A stretch of 36,890 bases of DNA from an uncultured Lachnospiraceae bacterium (GCA_945864145.1 CAMBAN010000015.1:1-36890), one strand, 5' to 3'. Positions 18,314-28,560 are shown, counted from the stretch's first letter. The notes: generated by a model from the letters alone, not told the origin. Numbers and translations are program-made.

Positions 18314-19096
18314 TTAGTCTACATAAAGGTATTTTCGCATTGTTTTCAATGCCCCCTTTTCTAATCTGGAAACCTGTGCCTGAGAAATACCTACAAAATC
18401 CGCTACCTCCATCTGAGTCTTTCCCTCAAAAAATCTCAGCGTAATAATCTCTTTCTCCCTCTCATTCAACTTTTTCATAGCATCCTCAATAGCTATATTT
18501 TCAATCCAATTTTCCTCCTTATTTTTCTTATCACTAATCTGGTCCATCACATATAAGGCATCTCCATTATCTGTATAAACCGGCTCATAGAGGCTCATCG
18601 GATTTTGTATGGCATCTAAAGCATACACAATCTCTTCTTTAGAAATCCCTATCTCTGTTGCAATTTCCGCTATAGTAGGTTCCTTCAAATTCTTTTTTGT
18701 CAGACTTTCTCGTGCATAAATTGCTTTATATGCAGTATCCTTCAAGGACCTGCTGACACGAATTGCATTATTATCTCTTAAAAACCTTCTTATTTCTCCT
18801 ATAATCATCGGAACAGCATAGGTACTGAATTTTACATCCATGGATGTGTCAAAGTGGTCTATTGCTTTCATTAATCCAATGCATCCAATTTGAAACAAAT
18901 CGTCCACGTTTTCATTTGACTGTGAAAAACGTTTGATTACGCTAAGAACCAATCTAAGATTACCCTTAATATACTTTTCTCTTGCGTCCATATCGCCTTG
19001 TTCTATTTTTTCAAACAATTGCTTTTTTTCTTCATTGTCCAAAACAGGAAGCTTTGATGTATTTACTCCACAAATTTCCACCTTACACTGCACCAT
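18314..19096 (-). CDS. sigG: RNA polymerase sporulation sigma factor SigG
   Basis: 260 aa; MVQCKVEICGVNTSKLPVL closely matches the SigG N-terminus; GEIRRFLRDNNAIRVSRSLKDTAYKA; located after spoIIGA-sigE. Confidence 0.97.
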   Translation of the reverse strand: MVQCKVEICGVNTSKLPVLDNEEKKQLFEKIEQGDMDAREKYIKGNLRLVLSVIKRFSQSNENVDDLFQIGCIGLMKAIDHFDTSMDVKFSTYAVPMIIGEIRRFLRDNNAIRVSRSLKDTAYKAIYARESLTKKNLKEPTIAEIATEIGISKEEIVYALDAIQNPMSLYEPVYTDNGDALYVMDQISDKKNKEENWIENIAIEDAMKKLNEREKEIITLRFFEGKTQMEVADFVGISQAQVSRLEKGALKTMRKYLYVD

Positions 19097-19151
19097 ATAC
19101 TGTCTCTGCCTTTCTCATAGCCTTATTTTTTATAAACTATGTATCCAAAGT

Positions 19152-19892
19152 TCAGACCTCTTTCATCATTTCCTTTTTCAGGCGTTTCATGATGCGTTTT
19201 TCTAATCTGGAAATATAGGATTGAGAAATTCCTAAATAATCTGCTACCTCCTTTTGTGTCATTTCCTTTCCACTTCTGTTCCCCAATCCAAACCGTAATC
19301 GAATGATTAATTTTTCTCTGTCATGTAATTGTTCAATCGCTTTTTTTAATAATTTTCGTTCAGCCTCCTTTTCTAAATCCTTATATATCACATCTTCGTC
19401 TGTACCAAGAATATCGGATAATAGAAGCTCATTTCCATCCCAGTCTACATTTAGAGGTTCATCTATAGAAACCTCCATTTTTGTTTTATTATTTCTTCTC
19501 AGATACATCAGAATTTCATTTTCAATACAACGAGAAGCATAAGTCGCAAGTTTGATGTTTTTCTCTCTGTTATAGGTATTGATGGATTTAATCAAACCAA
19601 TCGTCCCTATCGATATTAAATCTTCTACACCTATTCCTGTATTGTCAAACTTTTTTGCAATATACACTACCAAACGCAAATTGTGTTCAATCAGAACTGC
19701 CTTGGATGCATCAGCATTATCTGTTTCAAGACCATATATCATCTCATTTTCCCGTTCCACATCTAACGGAGGCGGCAATACATCTGTTCCACCTATATAA
19801 AAAATATCTTTACTGTCTACACATTCTACAGCACCCTTATGCCCCCCGATTTTCATATGTTTGGGCAAATAAATGCTCCACATTGTTTCCAT
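19152..19892 (-). CDS. sigE: RNA polymerase sporulation sigma factor SigE (pro-SigE)
   Basis: 246 aa; [70 protein letters not shown]; pro-sequence present. Confidence 0.97.
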   Translation of the reverse strand: METMWSIYLPKHMKIGGHKGAVECVDSKDIFYIGGTDVLPPPLDVERENEMIYGLETDNADASKAVLIEHNLRLVVYIAKKFDNTGIGVEDLISIGTIGLIKSINTYNREKNIKLATYASRCIENEILMYLRRNNKTKMEVSIDEPLNVDWDGNELLLSDILGTDEDVIYKDLEKEAERKLLKKAIEQLHDREKLIIRLRFGLGNRSGKEMTQKEVADYLGISQSYISRLEKRIMKRLKKEMMKEV

Positions 19893-20682
19893 AACCCATT
19901 CTTCCTTTCAAACAGTCTTTATGAAGTATCATTTGGAACTTCCCTTCTGAGGAAAGCTTTCCTGTATAAATCCCTATAATCGCTCCATAAATATTTTTTG
20001 TACCTTCTTCCTTCGTAATTGTAATCCGGTCTGCTTCAATAGCAGCTAAAATTCCTTGTTCCTGCCCTACACTATGAAAAGATATAAAATGATAATCCTC
20101 CCAGGAAACATGCTTCAATATTTCCTCCATACAATCTTTTTCAACGATGCAAACCATTTTTCCTGTTGTATTCTCTCTCAATTCATTTCCTGTGTCCAAC
20201 AGTGCATCCACTTCAACTTTTTCACCAAAAGCTAAAATCATCGTAGGATAAATCTCTCTCTTCTCCTCTTCCCCCTGTTTCAGCCACACCAATAAGAACA
20301 TGACCGTAAGTGCCACTCCCGCTTCCACAAAAAATAAATACTCTTTATTCATTCTCAAAGACAGTTCCAAAATGCTAACATGAACTGACACAAGTGTCAG
20401 ATAATACAGCAGGCTTTGAAAAAGTCTTCGCTTGTTTATACCCGGAAATAAAATTCTTGAAAAAATAACCGGCTGCAAAATTATCGCAATTGGAAGTATC
20501 CATCTCATGGAATACATTACGCAAAGAAGCTGTAAAAAAGTTTCCAATAGAGATGCAGACAATAATTGATACCAGGCTATTTTTTTATTCATTAGACACA
20601 TCAGCCACAAAAATACCGTCAATTGAAGCAATACATTTCTTACTGCAAACACATCTATATAAAACTCATATATTTTACTCAC
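19837..20682 (-). CDS. spoIIGA: Sigma-E processing peptidase SpoIIGA
   Basis: 281 aa; five hydrophobic N-terminal segments then [11 protein letters not shown] aspartyl-protease-like motif; immediately upstream of sigE; GTG start. Confidence 0.93.
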   Translation of the reverse strand: MSKIYEFYIDVFAVRNVLLQLTVFLWLMCLMNKKIAWYQLLSASLLETFLQLLCVMYSMRWILPIAIILQPVIFSRILFPGINKRRLFQSLLYYLTLVSVHVSILELSLRMNKEYLFFVEAGVALTVMFLLVWLKQGEEEKREIYPTMILAFGEKVEVDALLDTGNELRENTTGKMVCIVEKDCMEEILKHVSWEDYHFISFHSVGQEQGILAAIEADRITITKEEGTKNIYGAIIGIYTGKLSSEGKFQMILHKDCLKGRMGYGNNVEHLFAQTYENRGA

Positions 20683-20716
20683 CTCTATCCTTATTTTCCT
20701 TTGTGTTTACAAAAAG

Positions 20717-20749
20717 AGTATATAAAAAACCCCTTGCTTTATTTGTCAA
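20717..20749 (-). promoter_or_regulatory. Candidate long-spacer promoter of spoIIGA-sigE
   Basis: Minus strand TTGACA (20744-20749), 21-bp spacer, TATACT (20717-20722), ending about 35 nt before the spoIIGA GTG. Confidence 0.5.
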
Positions 20750-20758
20750 AGCAAGGGG
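20723..20758 (-). terminator. Rho-independent terminator of ftsZ
   Basis: Minus strand CCCCTTGCTTT-GACAAAT-AAAGCAAGGGG followed by TTTTTT: 11-bp stem. Confidence 0.8.
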
Positions 20759-20775
20759 CTTAAACCCAATTTTTT

Positions 20776-20792
20776 TTCGACTTTATTCGATT
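20776..20792 (-). promoter_or_regulatory. Two candidate tandem Spo0A (0A) boxes upstream of spoIIGA
   Basis: Minus strand AATCGAA-TAA-AGTCGAA; 5/7 and 6/7 matches to TGTCGAA, repeated at exactly 10 bp. Confidence 0.4.
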
Positions 20793-21951
20793 ATCTTTTT
20801 AAGAAATCCGGAATCTTTAAAGTTTGTTCTTTCACATTACTTTTAATCGCATCCGGTCTCTGAATACCCTGTAATGGCTTTACAGGAACTGTATTTCCTG
20901 TTGGCTGTGTAGCAGGTGTAACAGGAGAAACTGTCTTTTTGATAGTTGGTGTAACAGCTGGTTTTACTGAGAAATTATTTGAAAGCTTTGCAGCCTGTCC
21001 ACCCTGATCAAGACCAGTTGCAATAACTGTAATTGTACAGGAATCTGCCATTTCCTCATTATACATAGCACCAAAGATAACATTTACGTCATCACCGGTC
21101 AATTCACGTACATAATCTGCCGCATCTGATGCATCAAAGATTGAAATATCACCGGAAACATTTAAGATAACGTCTGTAGCACCGCTGATTGTTGTCTCTA
21201 ACAATGGTGATTCCACAGCCATCTTAATAGCTTCGGAAGCCTTATCCTCTCCCTTGCCATAACCAATACCGATATGTGCAATACCCTTGTCCTTCATAAC
21301 AGTCTGAACGTCTGCAAAGTCAAGGTTAATAACAGCCGGTACATTAATCAGGTCTGTAATACCCTGTACAGCCTGCTGTAATACTTCATCTGCTTTCTTT
21401 AAAGCATCCGGCATTGTTGTACGTCTGTCAACGATTTCCAGTAATTTGTCATTTGGAATGACAATTAATGTATCTACATGCTGTTTCAGCTTTTCAATAC
21501 CACCCAACGCATTTGTCATACGTGTCCTTGCTTCAAAACGGAAAGGCTTTGTAACAACACCAACTGTCAAAATCCCCATTCCTTTTGCAATCGCTGCAAC
21601 AATAGGTGCAGCTCCCGTACCGGTTCCGCCTCCCATACCACATGTAACAAATACCATATCAGCACCTTTTAATGCTGCCTCAATATCTTCTGAACTTTCT
21701 TCTGCCGCTTTTTCCCCTACTTCCGGTTTTGCACCGGCTCCAAGACCCTTTGTCAGCTTTTCACCAATCTGCAATAATTTAGGAGCTTTACACAATTTTA
21801 ATGCCTGCTTATCAGTATTTACTCCTATAAACTCCACACCGCTAATATTTTCATCTATCATTCGGTTTACTGCATTATTGCCAGCACCGCCAACACCAAC
21901 AACAATAATTCTTGCTGCTGCATCTGTATCGTTAGTCTTAATCTCGAGCAA
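20791..21951 (-). CDS. ftsZ: Cell division protein FtsZ
   Basis: [25 protein letters not shown] tubulin signature, C-terminal KIPDFLKR. Likely TTG start at 21951 after AAGGAGGAAGG; ORF track opens at a GTG that overlaps this RBS. Confidence 0.98.
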   Translation of the reverse strand: MLEIKTNDTDAAARIIVVGVGGAGNNAVNRMIDENISGVEFIGVNTDKQALKLCKAPKLLQIGEKLTKGLGAGAKPEVGEKAAEESSEDIEAALKGADMVFVTCGMGGGTGTGAAPIVAAIAKGMGILTVGVVTKPFRFEARTRMTNALGGIEKLKQHVDTLIVIPNDKLLEIVDRRTTMPDALKKADEVLQQAVQGITDLINVPAVINLDFADVQTVMKDKGIAHIGIGYGKGEDKASEAIKMAVESPLLETTISGATDVILNVSGDISIFDASDAADYVRELTGDDVNVIFGAMYNEEMADSCTITVIATGLDQGGQAAKLSNNFSVKPAVTPTIKKTVSPVTPATQPTGNTVPVKPLQGIQRPDAIKSNVKEQTLKIPDFLKR

Positions 21952-21997
21952 GTTTCCTTCCTCCTTCACAATTCCTTATATAAATTCCATCTAACTA

Positions 21998-22026
21998 ATC
22001 ATATAATTTTTTAGCCAATTAATCAA
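21998..22026 (-). promoter_or_regulatory. Sigma-A-like promoter of ftsZ
   Basis: Minus strand TTGATT, 17-bp spacer, TATGAT in the ftsQ-ftsZ gap. Confidence 0.65.
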
Positions 22027-22070
22027 CCCTTTTTTGCTTAATTGAAACAATTTATGTAACTTTTTCTTAC

Positions 22071-22838
22071 TTATCCTTCCTCTATTTCAAAGGAAATAGT
22101 TTTTTTATCTGAAGAATAATTTTGTAAATCAAGTGTTCCGCATTTCCCCTCCAATTCCGGTAATATGTATGGAAGCTGCATCACTTTTTCATCCAAATTT
22201 TCCAATTTTCCCAGATATACTTTTACCTTTTTATAGCCCAGTGTCACATTATAATTGCTGTCAAACTGAATCTTATCGCAATTCACATCATATTTATTTA
22301 AAAGCTTTGTAATTGTCAGAATATTTCGAAAAACACTATCATCTGACACAGGCAGCTTTTCGTATAAAACCACATGATCAAAATCAAGCCCTGTTACTTG
22401 TGGAATACCACTGGTAGTAACTTTAGAGGCTTCTACAATCATTCCATCATTATCAAAATACATATATCTACCAAGATATTCCACATATCCGGCCAAGGAT
22501 TTTTCATATACCATAATTTTTATGGTATCGTTAGACACAACATTCACATCCATGGTCTCGATAAATGGAATATCTGTAATTTCCTTATTTTTGTACTTTA
22601 GCGAAAGATAGAGAGAATTATCTCCCAAATACCCTTTCACCACAAAATTTTGTATTTCCTGTGCAGAATAATGCTTATTTCCCTCGACTGCTACTGTCTT
22701 TACTGCATAATGCATCAACAAAAAATAACTGACTAAAAGCAGTATTGCAACCACACTCAATAAACAAATAAGTCTTATTTTTAATTGTAAATGAGGGATA
22801 AAACTATAATCTGCCTTTTCTATTCCCTTATGTTTCAT
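22071..22838 (-). CDS. ftsQ: Cell division protein FtsQ/DivIB
   Basis: 255 aa; short cytoplasmic N-terminus, one TM, POTRA-like region (AVKTVAVEGNKHYSAQEIQNFV). Confidence 0.85.
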   Translation of the reverse strand: MKHKGIEKADYSFIPHLQLKIRLICLLSVVAILLLVSYFLLMHYAVKTVAVEGNKHYSAQEIQNFVVKGYLGDNSLYLSLKYKNKEITDIPFIETMDVNVVSNDTIKIMVYEKSLAGYVEYLGRYMYFDNDGMIVEASKVTTSGIPQVTGLDFDHVVLYEKLPVSDDSVFRNILTITKLLNKYDVNCDKIQFDSNYNVTLGYKKVKVYLGKLENLDEKVMQLPYILPELEGKCGTLDLQNYSSDKKTISFEIEEG

Positions 22839-22844
22839 GAACTC

Positions 22845-24125
22845 TCAACAACCCTTTTCTATCTTTGCGCCAAGGCTTCTATAATCCCTGACAATATCCT
22901 CATATCCTCTTTCCACAAATCCTATATCAAATACCGTGGTTATACCTTCTGCAATGAGTCCCGCCTCTACTAAAGCTGCACCGCCTCGCAGTTCTCTTGC
23001 AATAACATTTCTACCTGCTAATTCCTTTACCCCCTCTATCGTACAACCTCCATCCTGTAATGATATCCGGGCACCCATTCTTTCTAATTCCTCAACGATA
23101 CGAAATCTTTGCCCGAAAATCGTATCCTTTAACACAAGTTTCCCTTCTGACACACAGGCCGTTGTCAATAGTGAGGACTGCAAATCCGTCGGAAATCCAG
23201 GATAGCTTGCTGTTTCCAATCTTTCCAAATTACAAGGTCTTCTATCTGAAAGCAGCTCTATCGTTTTCTTTGCTTCATCACAGGTAATAGTTCCACCCAT
23301 TTGCCGAATGGTCTCTAAAGTTTTCTCCATATGTTCTATCGGCGCATTTTCCAGCACAATATGCCCACCGGTTCCTAACGCACCAAACAAATACGTGCCG
23401 GCCACAATACGGTCACTTGGAATTTGAAAGGACGTACCATGGAGCGTCTTCACACCTCGAATCGAAATGACATCCGTGCCATATCCTTCAATATCTGCAC
23501 CTGCTTTTTTGAGGAACTCACACAATACACAAATTTCCGGTTCTTTTGCCGCATGTACAATCGTAGTTTCTCCCACTGCAGTCACTGCTGCCAACAGTAC
23601 ATTTTGTGTTGCCCCGACACTGGGAAACGGGAATTTAATTTCGCAGCCCTTTAACTCTTTACAGCTTGCACATAGCATATCTTTTTCCTGCACAATCTTT
23701 GCACCAAGCTTTTCTAAAGCTGCCAAATGCAAGTCAATTGGCCTTTCTCCCAACAGACAGCCTCCCGGATAATAGACCTGTGCCTCCTTTTTTCTTGCAA
23801 GCATTGCCCCCAGCAAAATAATTGATGAACGCATTTTTTTCATTTCTCTTTTGGGAAACCAGGTTTCTGACACCGTTGTTGCATTTACCTCGCAGGTATG
23901 TCCACAGCTCTTCACAAGACAGCCAACTTCCTGCAGTAAAATCTTCATGCATTCTATGTCTGAAATATTTGGGCAATTCAAAATCCTACAGGTATCCTCC
24001 ATCAAAAGTGTAGCAGCAAGTACAGGAAGAGCTGCATTTTTCGAGCCCTGTACCTTGACTGTTCCGCACAGGGAATGCCCACCCTCCATTCTGAAAAAAG
24101 GTCTTGGTCTGTTCTTTGTTTTCAT
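22845..24125 (-). CDS. murA: UDP-N-acetylglucosamine 1-carboxyvinyltransferase
   Basis: VQGSKNAALPVLAATLL, catalytic-loop Cys in YYPGGCLLGERPIDLHL, GYPGFPTDLQSSL-type motif (ASYPGFPTDLQSS). Likely start MKTKNRPRPFF at 24125. Confidence 0.95.
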   Translation of the reverse strand: MKTKNRPRPFFRMEGGHSLCGTVKVQGSKNAALPVLAATLLMEDTCRILNCPNISDIECMKILLQEVGCLVKSCGHTCEVNATTVSETWFPKREMKKMRSSIILLGAMLARKKEAQVYYPGGCLLGERPIDLHLAALEKLGAKIVQEKDMLCASCKELKGCEIKFPFPSVGATQNVLLAAVTAVGETTIVHAAKEPEICVLCEFLKKAGADIEGYGTDVISIRGVKTLHGTSFQIPSDRIVAGTYLFGALGTGGHIVLENAPIEHMEKTLETIRQMGGTITCDEAKKTIELLSDRRPCNLERLETASYPGFPTDLQSSLLTTACVSEGKLVLKDTIFGQRFRIVEELERMGARISLQDGGCTIEGVKELAGRNVIARELRGGAALVEAGLIAEGITTVFDIGFVERGYEDIVRDYRSLGAKIEKGC

Positions 24126-24178
24126 AGCACCCCTACTATATAGCAATTACACTATCATATGCAGAAGTACTATATTTG

Positions 24179-25342
24179 TTACACCTTAGAAAGCCTGCTT
24201 ACATTCAAAACAATGCCAATTTCCGAAAGCAAAAATAATGTTGCCGAACCTCCATAACTAATAAATGGAAGTGTAATACCGGTATTGGGAATTGTATTTG
24301 TCACAACTGCTATATTTAAAATAACCTGTATGGCAAAATGGGACATTACACCAACCACGAGCATAGAACCAAACTGATCTACTGCACTGTTTGCAATCAT
24401 CATGCAGCTCCAAATCAATACAATAAACAAAATAATGATGACCATCGCACCAAACAACCCTAGCTCCTCACAAATGATTGAAAAAATCATATCATTTTGT
24501 GATTCAGGTAAAAAGCCTCTTTTTTGCATACTCTGTCCAAGTCCTTTTCCCCATAAGCCACCGGAGCCAATCGCGTATAGTGCCTGCAATGTTTGAAATG
24601 CTTTATCTGTACTATAAGACTCAGGGTCCAGCCATGCCTTTACACGCGCTAGGCGGAAGGCTCCTGACACATCGTTACCGGAAGCATAAATCACAACTGC
24701 TGCCGCAGCCACCATTACAACAACTGCAATCGCAACAAAAGGTTTGTAATCAGGCACTGCCACAAAAAGCATGCAGACTGCAATACCCATAACAATAATT
24801 GCAGAACTGAGATTTTTTGAAATCAAATAAATCATTCCAGCCGCTATAGTAGGAGGAATAAAGAAAGCGAGTAGACCTCTTGTCGTACGAATCGATTTTC
24901 CAAGTCTGGTAATATAACTTGCCTGAAAAATAATAATACCCAACTTTACAATTTCAGCAGACTGTACAGTAATAATACCCAAGTTAATCCACCTTGTCGC
25001 ACCGTTTCTGGTAATTCCCAGTGGTGTCAGCAAAAGCAAAATAGAAATAATCGCTGCAATATATGCCAGAAAATCAACTTTTTTATAGTATCGATACGGT
25101 ATTATCATGGTTACAACAAGTCCTAAGATACCTACCAGCGTAGAAATCATTTGTTTTCTCAAATAGTAAGCTGAATCATTAAAGTCAATCGCTGCCTCAT
25201 AGGAGCTGGTTGAATATATCATCAGTAATCCAAAACCGATTAAAAAGAAAACAACTGCTAACAATACAAAATCGAAACTATTGCGCCCCTCAGTTTTTAT
25301 TCTTCTCTTTTTCTGAGTTGTTGCCACTTCATCACTCCCCAA
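24179..25342 (-). CDS. ftsW: SEDS-family peptidoglycan polymerase FtsW/SpoVE
   Basis: 387 aa; NGATRWINLG, GSGGLWGKGLGQSMQKRGFLPESQNDMIFSIICEELG, GITLPFISYGGSA. FtsW versus SpoVE cannot be decided from sequence alone. Confidence 0.93.
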   Translation of the reverse strand: MGSDEVATTQKKRRIKTEGRNSFDFVLLAVVFFLIGFGLLMIYSTSSYEAAIDFNDSAYYLRKQMISTLVGILGLVVTMIIPYRYYKKVDFLAYIAAIISILLLLTPLGITRNGATRWINLGIITVQSAEIVKLGIIIFQASYITRLGKSIRTTRGLLAFFIPPTIAAGMIYLISKNLSSAIIVMGIAVCMLFVAVPDYKPFVAIAVVVMVAAAAVVIYASGNDVSGAFRLARVKAWLDPESYSTDKAFQTLQALYAIGSGGLWGKGLGQSMQKRGFLPESQNDMIFSIICEELGLFGAMVIIILFIVLIWSCMMIANSAVDQFGSMLVVGVMSHFAIQVILNIAVVTNTIPNTGITLPFISYGGSATLFLLSEIGIVLNVSRLSKV

Positions 25343-26699
25343 TTTTATTCACAAATTCTTTAAACATTTTTCCTCTTACTTCATAATTTGGGAACATGCC
25401 CCAGCTTGCGCATGCAGGTGAAAGCAATACTGCATCTCCCGGTACTGCTGTCTGTACACATATGTCAAAAGCTTCTTCAAAGGTCTCTGCAAACACGATA
25501 TCCTCCAGACCATACTTTCTTGCACATTCTGCAATCTTTTCTTTTGTCTGCCCAATTAATACCAGTTTCTTTACTTTATTATCAAAGCATTGAATCCAAT
25601 CATCATATTCACTGCCTTTATCATAACCGCCACCAATCAGAATGGTAGGTCTATCCATTGCCTTAATTCCCTGTATTGCGGCATCTGTATTGGTTGCCTT
25701 AGAGTCATTGTAATAAACAACGCCGTTTTTGGTTGCTACATATTCAATTCTATGTTCTACTGCCACAAAACGCTTTACAGTCTGTAAAATATTTTCCATA
25801 GGCACACCCGCACTCATGCTGACAGCAATCGCCGCCATCACGTTTTCTATATTGCAAAGACCTACCAGATTCATATCCGTCTTTGTATTCATCAATCTTG
25901 TTGTCTTACCGTTTTCTGCAAGATAAATGTCCTCTCCATCCAGATACAAACCATCATCCAGCTTTCTTGCAGAAGAAAAATAAATCACTTTTGCAGGGCA
26001 TCTTGTACCGAAATCTCTGGTATATTCATTTTCATAATTTAGGACACAAGTATCCTCAGCTGTCTGGTTTAACGTCACATTTTCTTTTGCCTTCACATAA
26101 TTTTCCATCGTGTGATGTCTGTTCAAATGATCCGGTGTGATATTTAAAATTGCAGACACTTGCGGATGGAAATGTTCAATCGTTTCCAACTGAAAGCTTG
26201 AAATTTCACAGACTGATACAGTATCTTCTTTCATTTTCGGTGCTTCTTTGGTATACGGTGTGCCAATATTTCCTACAATATAAACACTTTCATAGTATTC
26301 CTGCATAATCTGACCAACCAAAGAAGTCGTTGTTGTTTTTCCATTCGTTCCTGTAATGGCAAGTACACGTCCCTTACTATAATTGTAAGCAAGCTCTACC
26401 TCTCCCCATACAGGAATCTTTCTGTCTTTGATTTTTAGTACAAAATCAATATCAGTTGGTACACCCGGGCTTAAAACAGCAAGCGCCAGATTTTCCAGCA
26501 AATCCTCTGTAAATGCACCTGTCTTAATCTCAGCCTTACTTCCCGGTATCAGTTTTTGCCTGATTTCCTCTTCCTTTGCATTTTCATTACTGTCATAAAG
26601 TAAAGGAATTGCACCCTGTTCCTCCAAAAGAGTTGCGGAGCCAATTCCGCTGATACCTGTTCCTACCACTAAAACTCTTCTATTTTTTAAATCAACCAT
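25332..26699 (-). CDS. murD: UDP-N-acetylmuramoylalanine--D-glutamate ligase
   Basis: 455 aa; GTNGKTTTTSLVG, NITPDHLNRHHTMENY, HRIEYV, YNDSKATNTDA. Confidence 0.97.
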   Translation of the reverse strand: MVDLKNRRVLVVGTGISGIGSATLLEEQGAIPLLYDSNENAKEEEIRQKLIPGSKAEIKTGAFTEDLLENLALAVLSPGVPTDIDFVLKIKDRKIPVWGEVELAYNYSKGRVLAITGTNGKTTTTSLVGQIMQEYYESVYIVGNIGTPYTKEAPKMKEDTVSVCEISSFQLETIEHFHPQVSAILNITPDHLNRHHTMENYVKAKENVTLNQTAEDTCVLNYENEYTRDFGTRCPAKVIYFSSARKLDDGLYLDGEDIYLAENGKTTRLMNTKTDMNLVGLCNIENVMAAIAVSMSAGVPMENILQTVKRFVAVEHRIEYVATKNGVVYYNDSKATNTDAAIQGIKAMDRPTILIGGGYDKGSEYDDWIQCFDNKVKKLVLIGQTKEKIAECARKYGLEDIVFAETFEEAFDICVQTAVPGDAVLLSPACASWGMFPNYEVRGKMFKEFVNKIGE

Positions 26700-26747
26700 C
26701 TTATCTGACCATGCCTTTCACATATGTTTCCATAATATCTTATCCTT

Positions 26748-28493
26748 TTAATTATACCCCTTATCCCGGAGATAGGGAAGTATATTTTCAAAAAGCTGCC
26801 GAATAACGGGAGCTGCTATCTGCCCGCCATAATACTGTCCCTTAGGTTCATGAATAATCGCCATTGCCATGATTTGCGGGTCGTTTGCCGGATAAGTTCC
26901 TAAAAAGGAAGCAATATATTTCCCGGTACCTCTTGGCAAAGTTTGACTGGTTGCTGTTTTACCTCCTATCCGATATCCTTCGATATAACAATTTTTTCCA
27001 CCACCATTTTCCACTACCTGTTCCATCATCATTCTAATTGCTTCTGTCGTTTCCTTCGAAACAGCTATCTGTGTTGTCGGATAAGAAAAATCAATGATTC
27101 TTGTTTTTTCCTTATTCATAGCCCTTACTCCAAAATGTGGCGTGACCATAGTTCCTCCATTGATAATTGCTGACACTGTTGTCATAAATCTGATTGGTGT
27201 CAACTGAAAGGACTGTCCAAAGGATACCGTTGCAAGCTCTACCTCTCCTACATTTTCTTTTTTATGCATAATCATCTTTGCTTCACCAGGCAAATCTATC
27301 CCTGTTTTTTGATATAAGCCAAATTTCTGTATATATTCAAAAAATCTGTCTACCCCAATTCGCATCCCGACTGTAATAAATACCGGATTACAGCTGTTCA
27401 TAAAACCATGAATAAAATCTTCTGAACCGTGTCCTGCAATTTTTGCACATCGTATTCTTCTATCTTCCACAATGATATACCCCGGACAGTAGAACTGGTC
27501 TGTCAAAGCCACCGCGCCTGTTTCCAAGCCTGTTGCTGCGGTAATGATTTTAAATACAGACCCCGGCTCATAGGTATCGTGAATACAATTGTTTCTCCAC
27601 ATCTTATTAAGCAAATCCTGTCTTTCTTTTTCACTTAACGTTACACTTTCCTGTTCCAGTGTTAACACCTCATCTATGAAGCTATACGGTTCATTTAAGT
27701 TATATTCCGGTTCATCTGCCATTGCAAGGATTTCTCCATTTTTTACATTCATGACAATGATAGATACCTTTTTTGCCTGCTTTGTCGCATATACCTGTTT
27801 TGCAAGCTGTGTTGCATATTTTTGGATAGGCAGGTCAATACTGGTATATAGGTCAAGTCCTGCCACCGGTTCCTCTCTGCGTTCTCCCACATCCTCCTGT
27901 TCCACCCCTTTTGCATCCGTTACAGTTAAAATCTGTCCCTTTTCCCCCGTCAAATAACTGTCATAGTATACCTCCAGCCCTAAAATTCCCTGATTGTCAC
28001 TCCCTGTAAAGCCAAGAACCTTCGATGCCAGCTCATCATAAGGATAATAGCGTTTAAAGTCCTCATCGATTTTCACACCTTCCATCTCTTCTTTTCGCAA
28101 GGCATCTCCAATTTCTTTATCTACATTGCTTTTGATTTTTTCTCTTGCAGACCACTTTTCTACACGTTTTGTCACATATTCCTCCGAAAGACCAAGTGTC
28201 TGTGTCAACGTACTTATCACTCTTTGCGGTTCGGTTATTTGACTGTTTATAACGGATATGGTACATACCGTTCTATTATCAGCAAGCACCTGCCCTGAGG
28301 CATCCAGGATACGTCCTCTTTTTGCTTTGATGTCTCTTTCTCTTTCATGAAGCTCTTCTGCCAGCGCCGTATAATGCTCTGCCCTGTAAATCATGAGATA
28401 CGATACTCTTCCAATCAGCAGCACCAACACAATCATCACCAAAACGCCAAGAACAAAGGTTTTCTTTTTTTGATTGATTTTATTTCTTTCCAT
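26748..28493 (-). CDS. Class B penicillin-binding protein (transpeptidase), SpoVD/FtsI-like
   Basis: 581 aa; TM plus dimerisation domain, YEPGSVFK, NSCN and GGKTATSQ (KTA instead of KTG). Confidence 0.9.
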   Translation of the reverse strand: MERNKINQKKKTFVLGVLVMIVLVLLIGRVSYLMIYRAEHYTALAEELHERERDIKAKRGRILDASGQVLADNRTVCTISVINSQITEPQRVISTLTQTLGLSEEYVTKRVEKWSAREKIKSNVDKEIGDALRKEEMEGVKIDEDFKRYYPYDELASKVLGFTGSDNQGILGLEVYYDSYLTGEKGQILTVTDAKGVEQEDVGERREEPVAGLDLYTSIDLPIQKYATQLAKQVYATKQAKKVSIIVMNVKNGEILAMADEPEYNLNEPYSFIDEVLTLEQESVTLSEKERQDLLNKMWRNNCIHDTYEPGSVFKIITAATGLETGAVALTDQFYCPGYIIVEDRRIRCAKIAGHGSEDFIHGFMNSCNPVFITVGMRIGVDRFFEYIQKFGLYQKTGIDLPGEAKMIMHKKENVGEVELATVSFGQSFQLTPIRFMTTVSAIINGGTMVTPHFGVRAMNKEKTRIIDFSYPTTQIAVSKETTEAIRMMMEQVVENGGGKNCYIEGYRIGGKTATSQTLPRGTGKYIASFLGTYPANDPQIMAMAIIHEPKGQYYGGQIAAPVIRQLFENILPYLRDKGYN

Positions 28494-28498
28494 ACAAA

Positions 28499-28546
28499 AA
28501 CCCTATAAAAGTAATCATTATAATTTATTTCTACTTTTATAGGGTT
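28499..28546 (-). terminator. 15-bp perfect inverted repeat between the two PBP genes
   Basis: AACCCTATAAAAGTA / TACTTTTATAGGGTT with 18-nt loop, followed on the minus strand by TTTG; the 3' arm carries the AGGG that precedes the downstream ATG. Confidence 0.55.
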
Positions 28547-28560
28547 ATGTTACTTATTCT

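Noticed and set aside
19097-19151. Sigma-F-dependent promoter for sigG in the sigE-sigG gap
   Set aside because: Expected from B. subtilis, but I could not find a convincing -35/-10 pair by eye.
21446-21994. 182-aa plus-strand ORF opposite ftsZ
   Set aside because: Antisense shadow of ftsZ; Pro/Ala-rich composition reflects the reverse complement of Gly/Ala-rich FtsZ.
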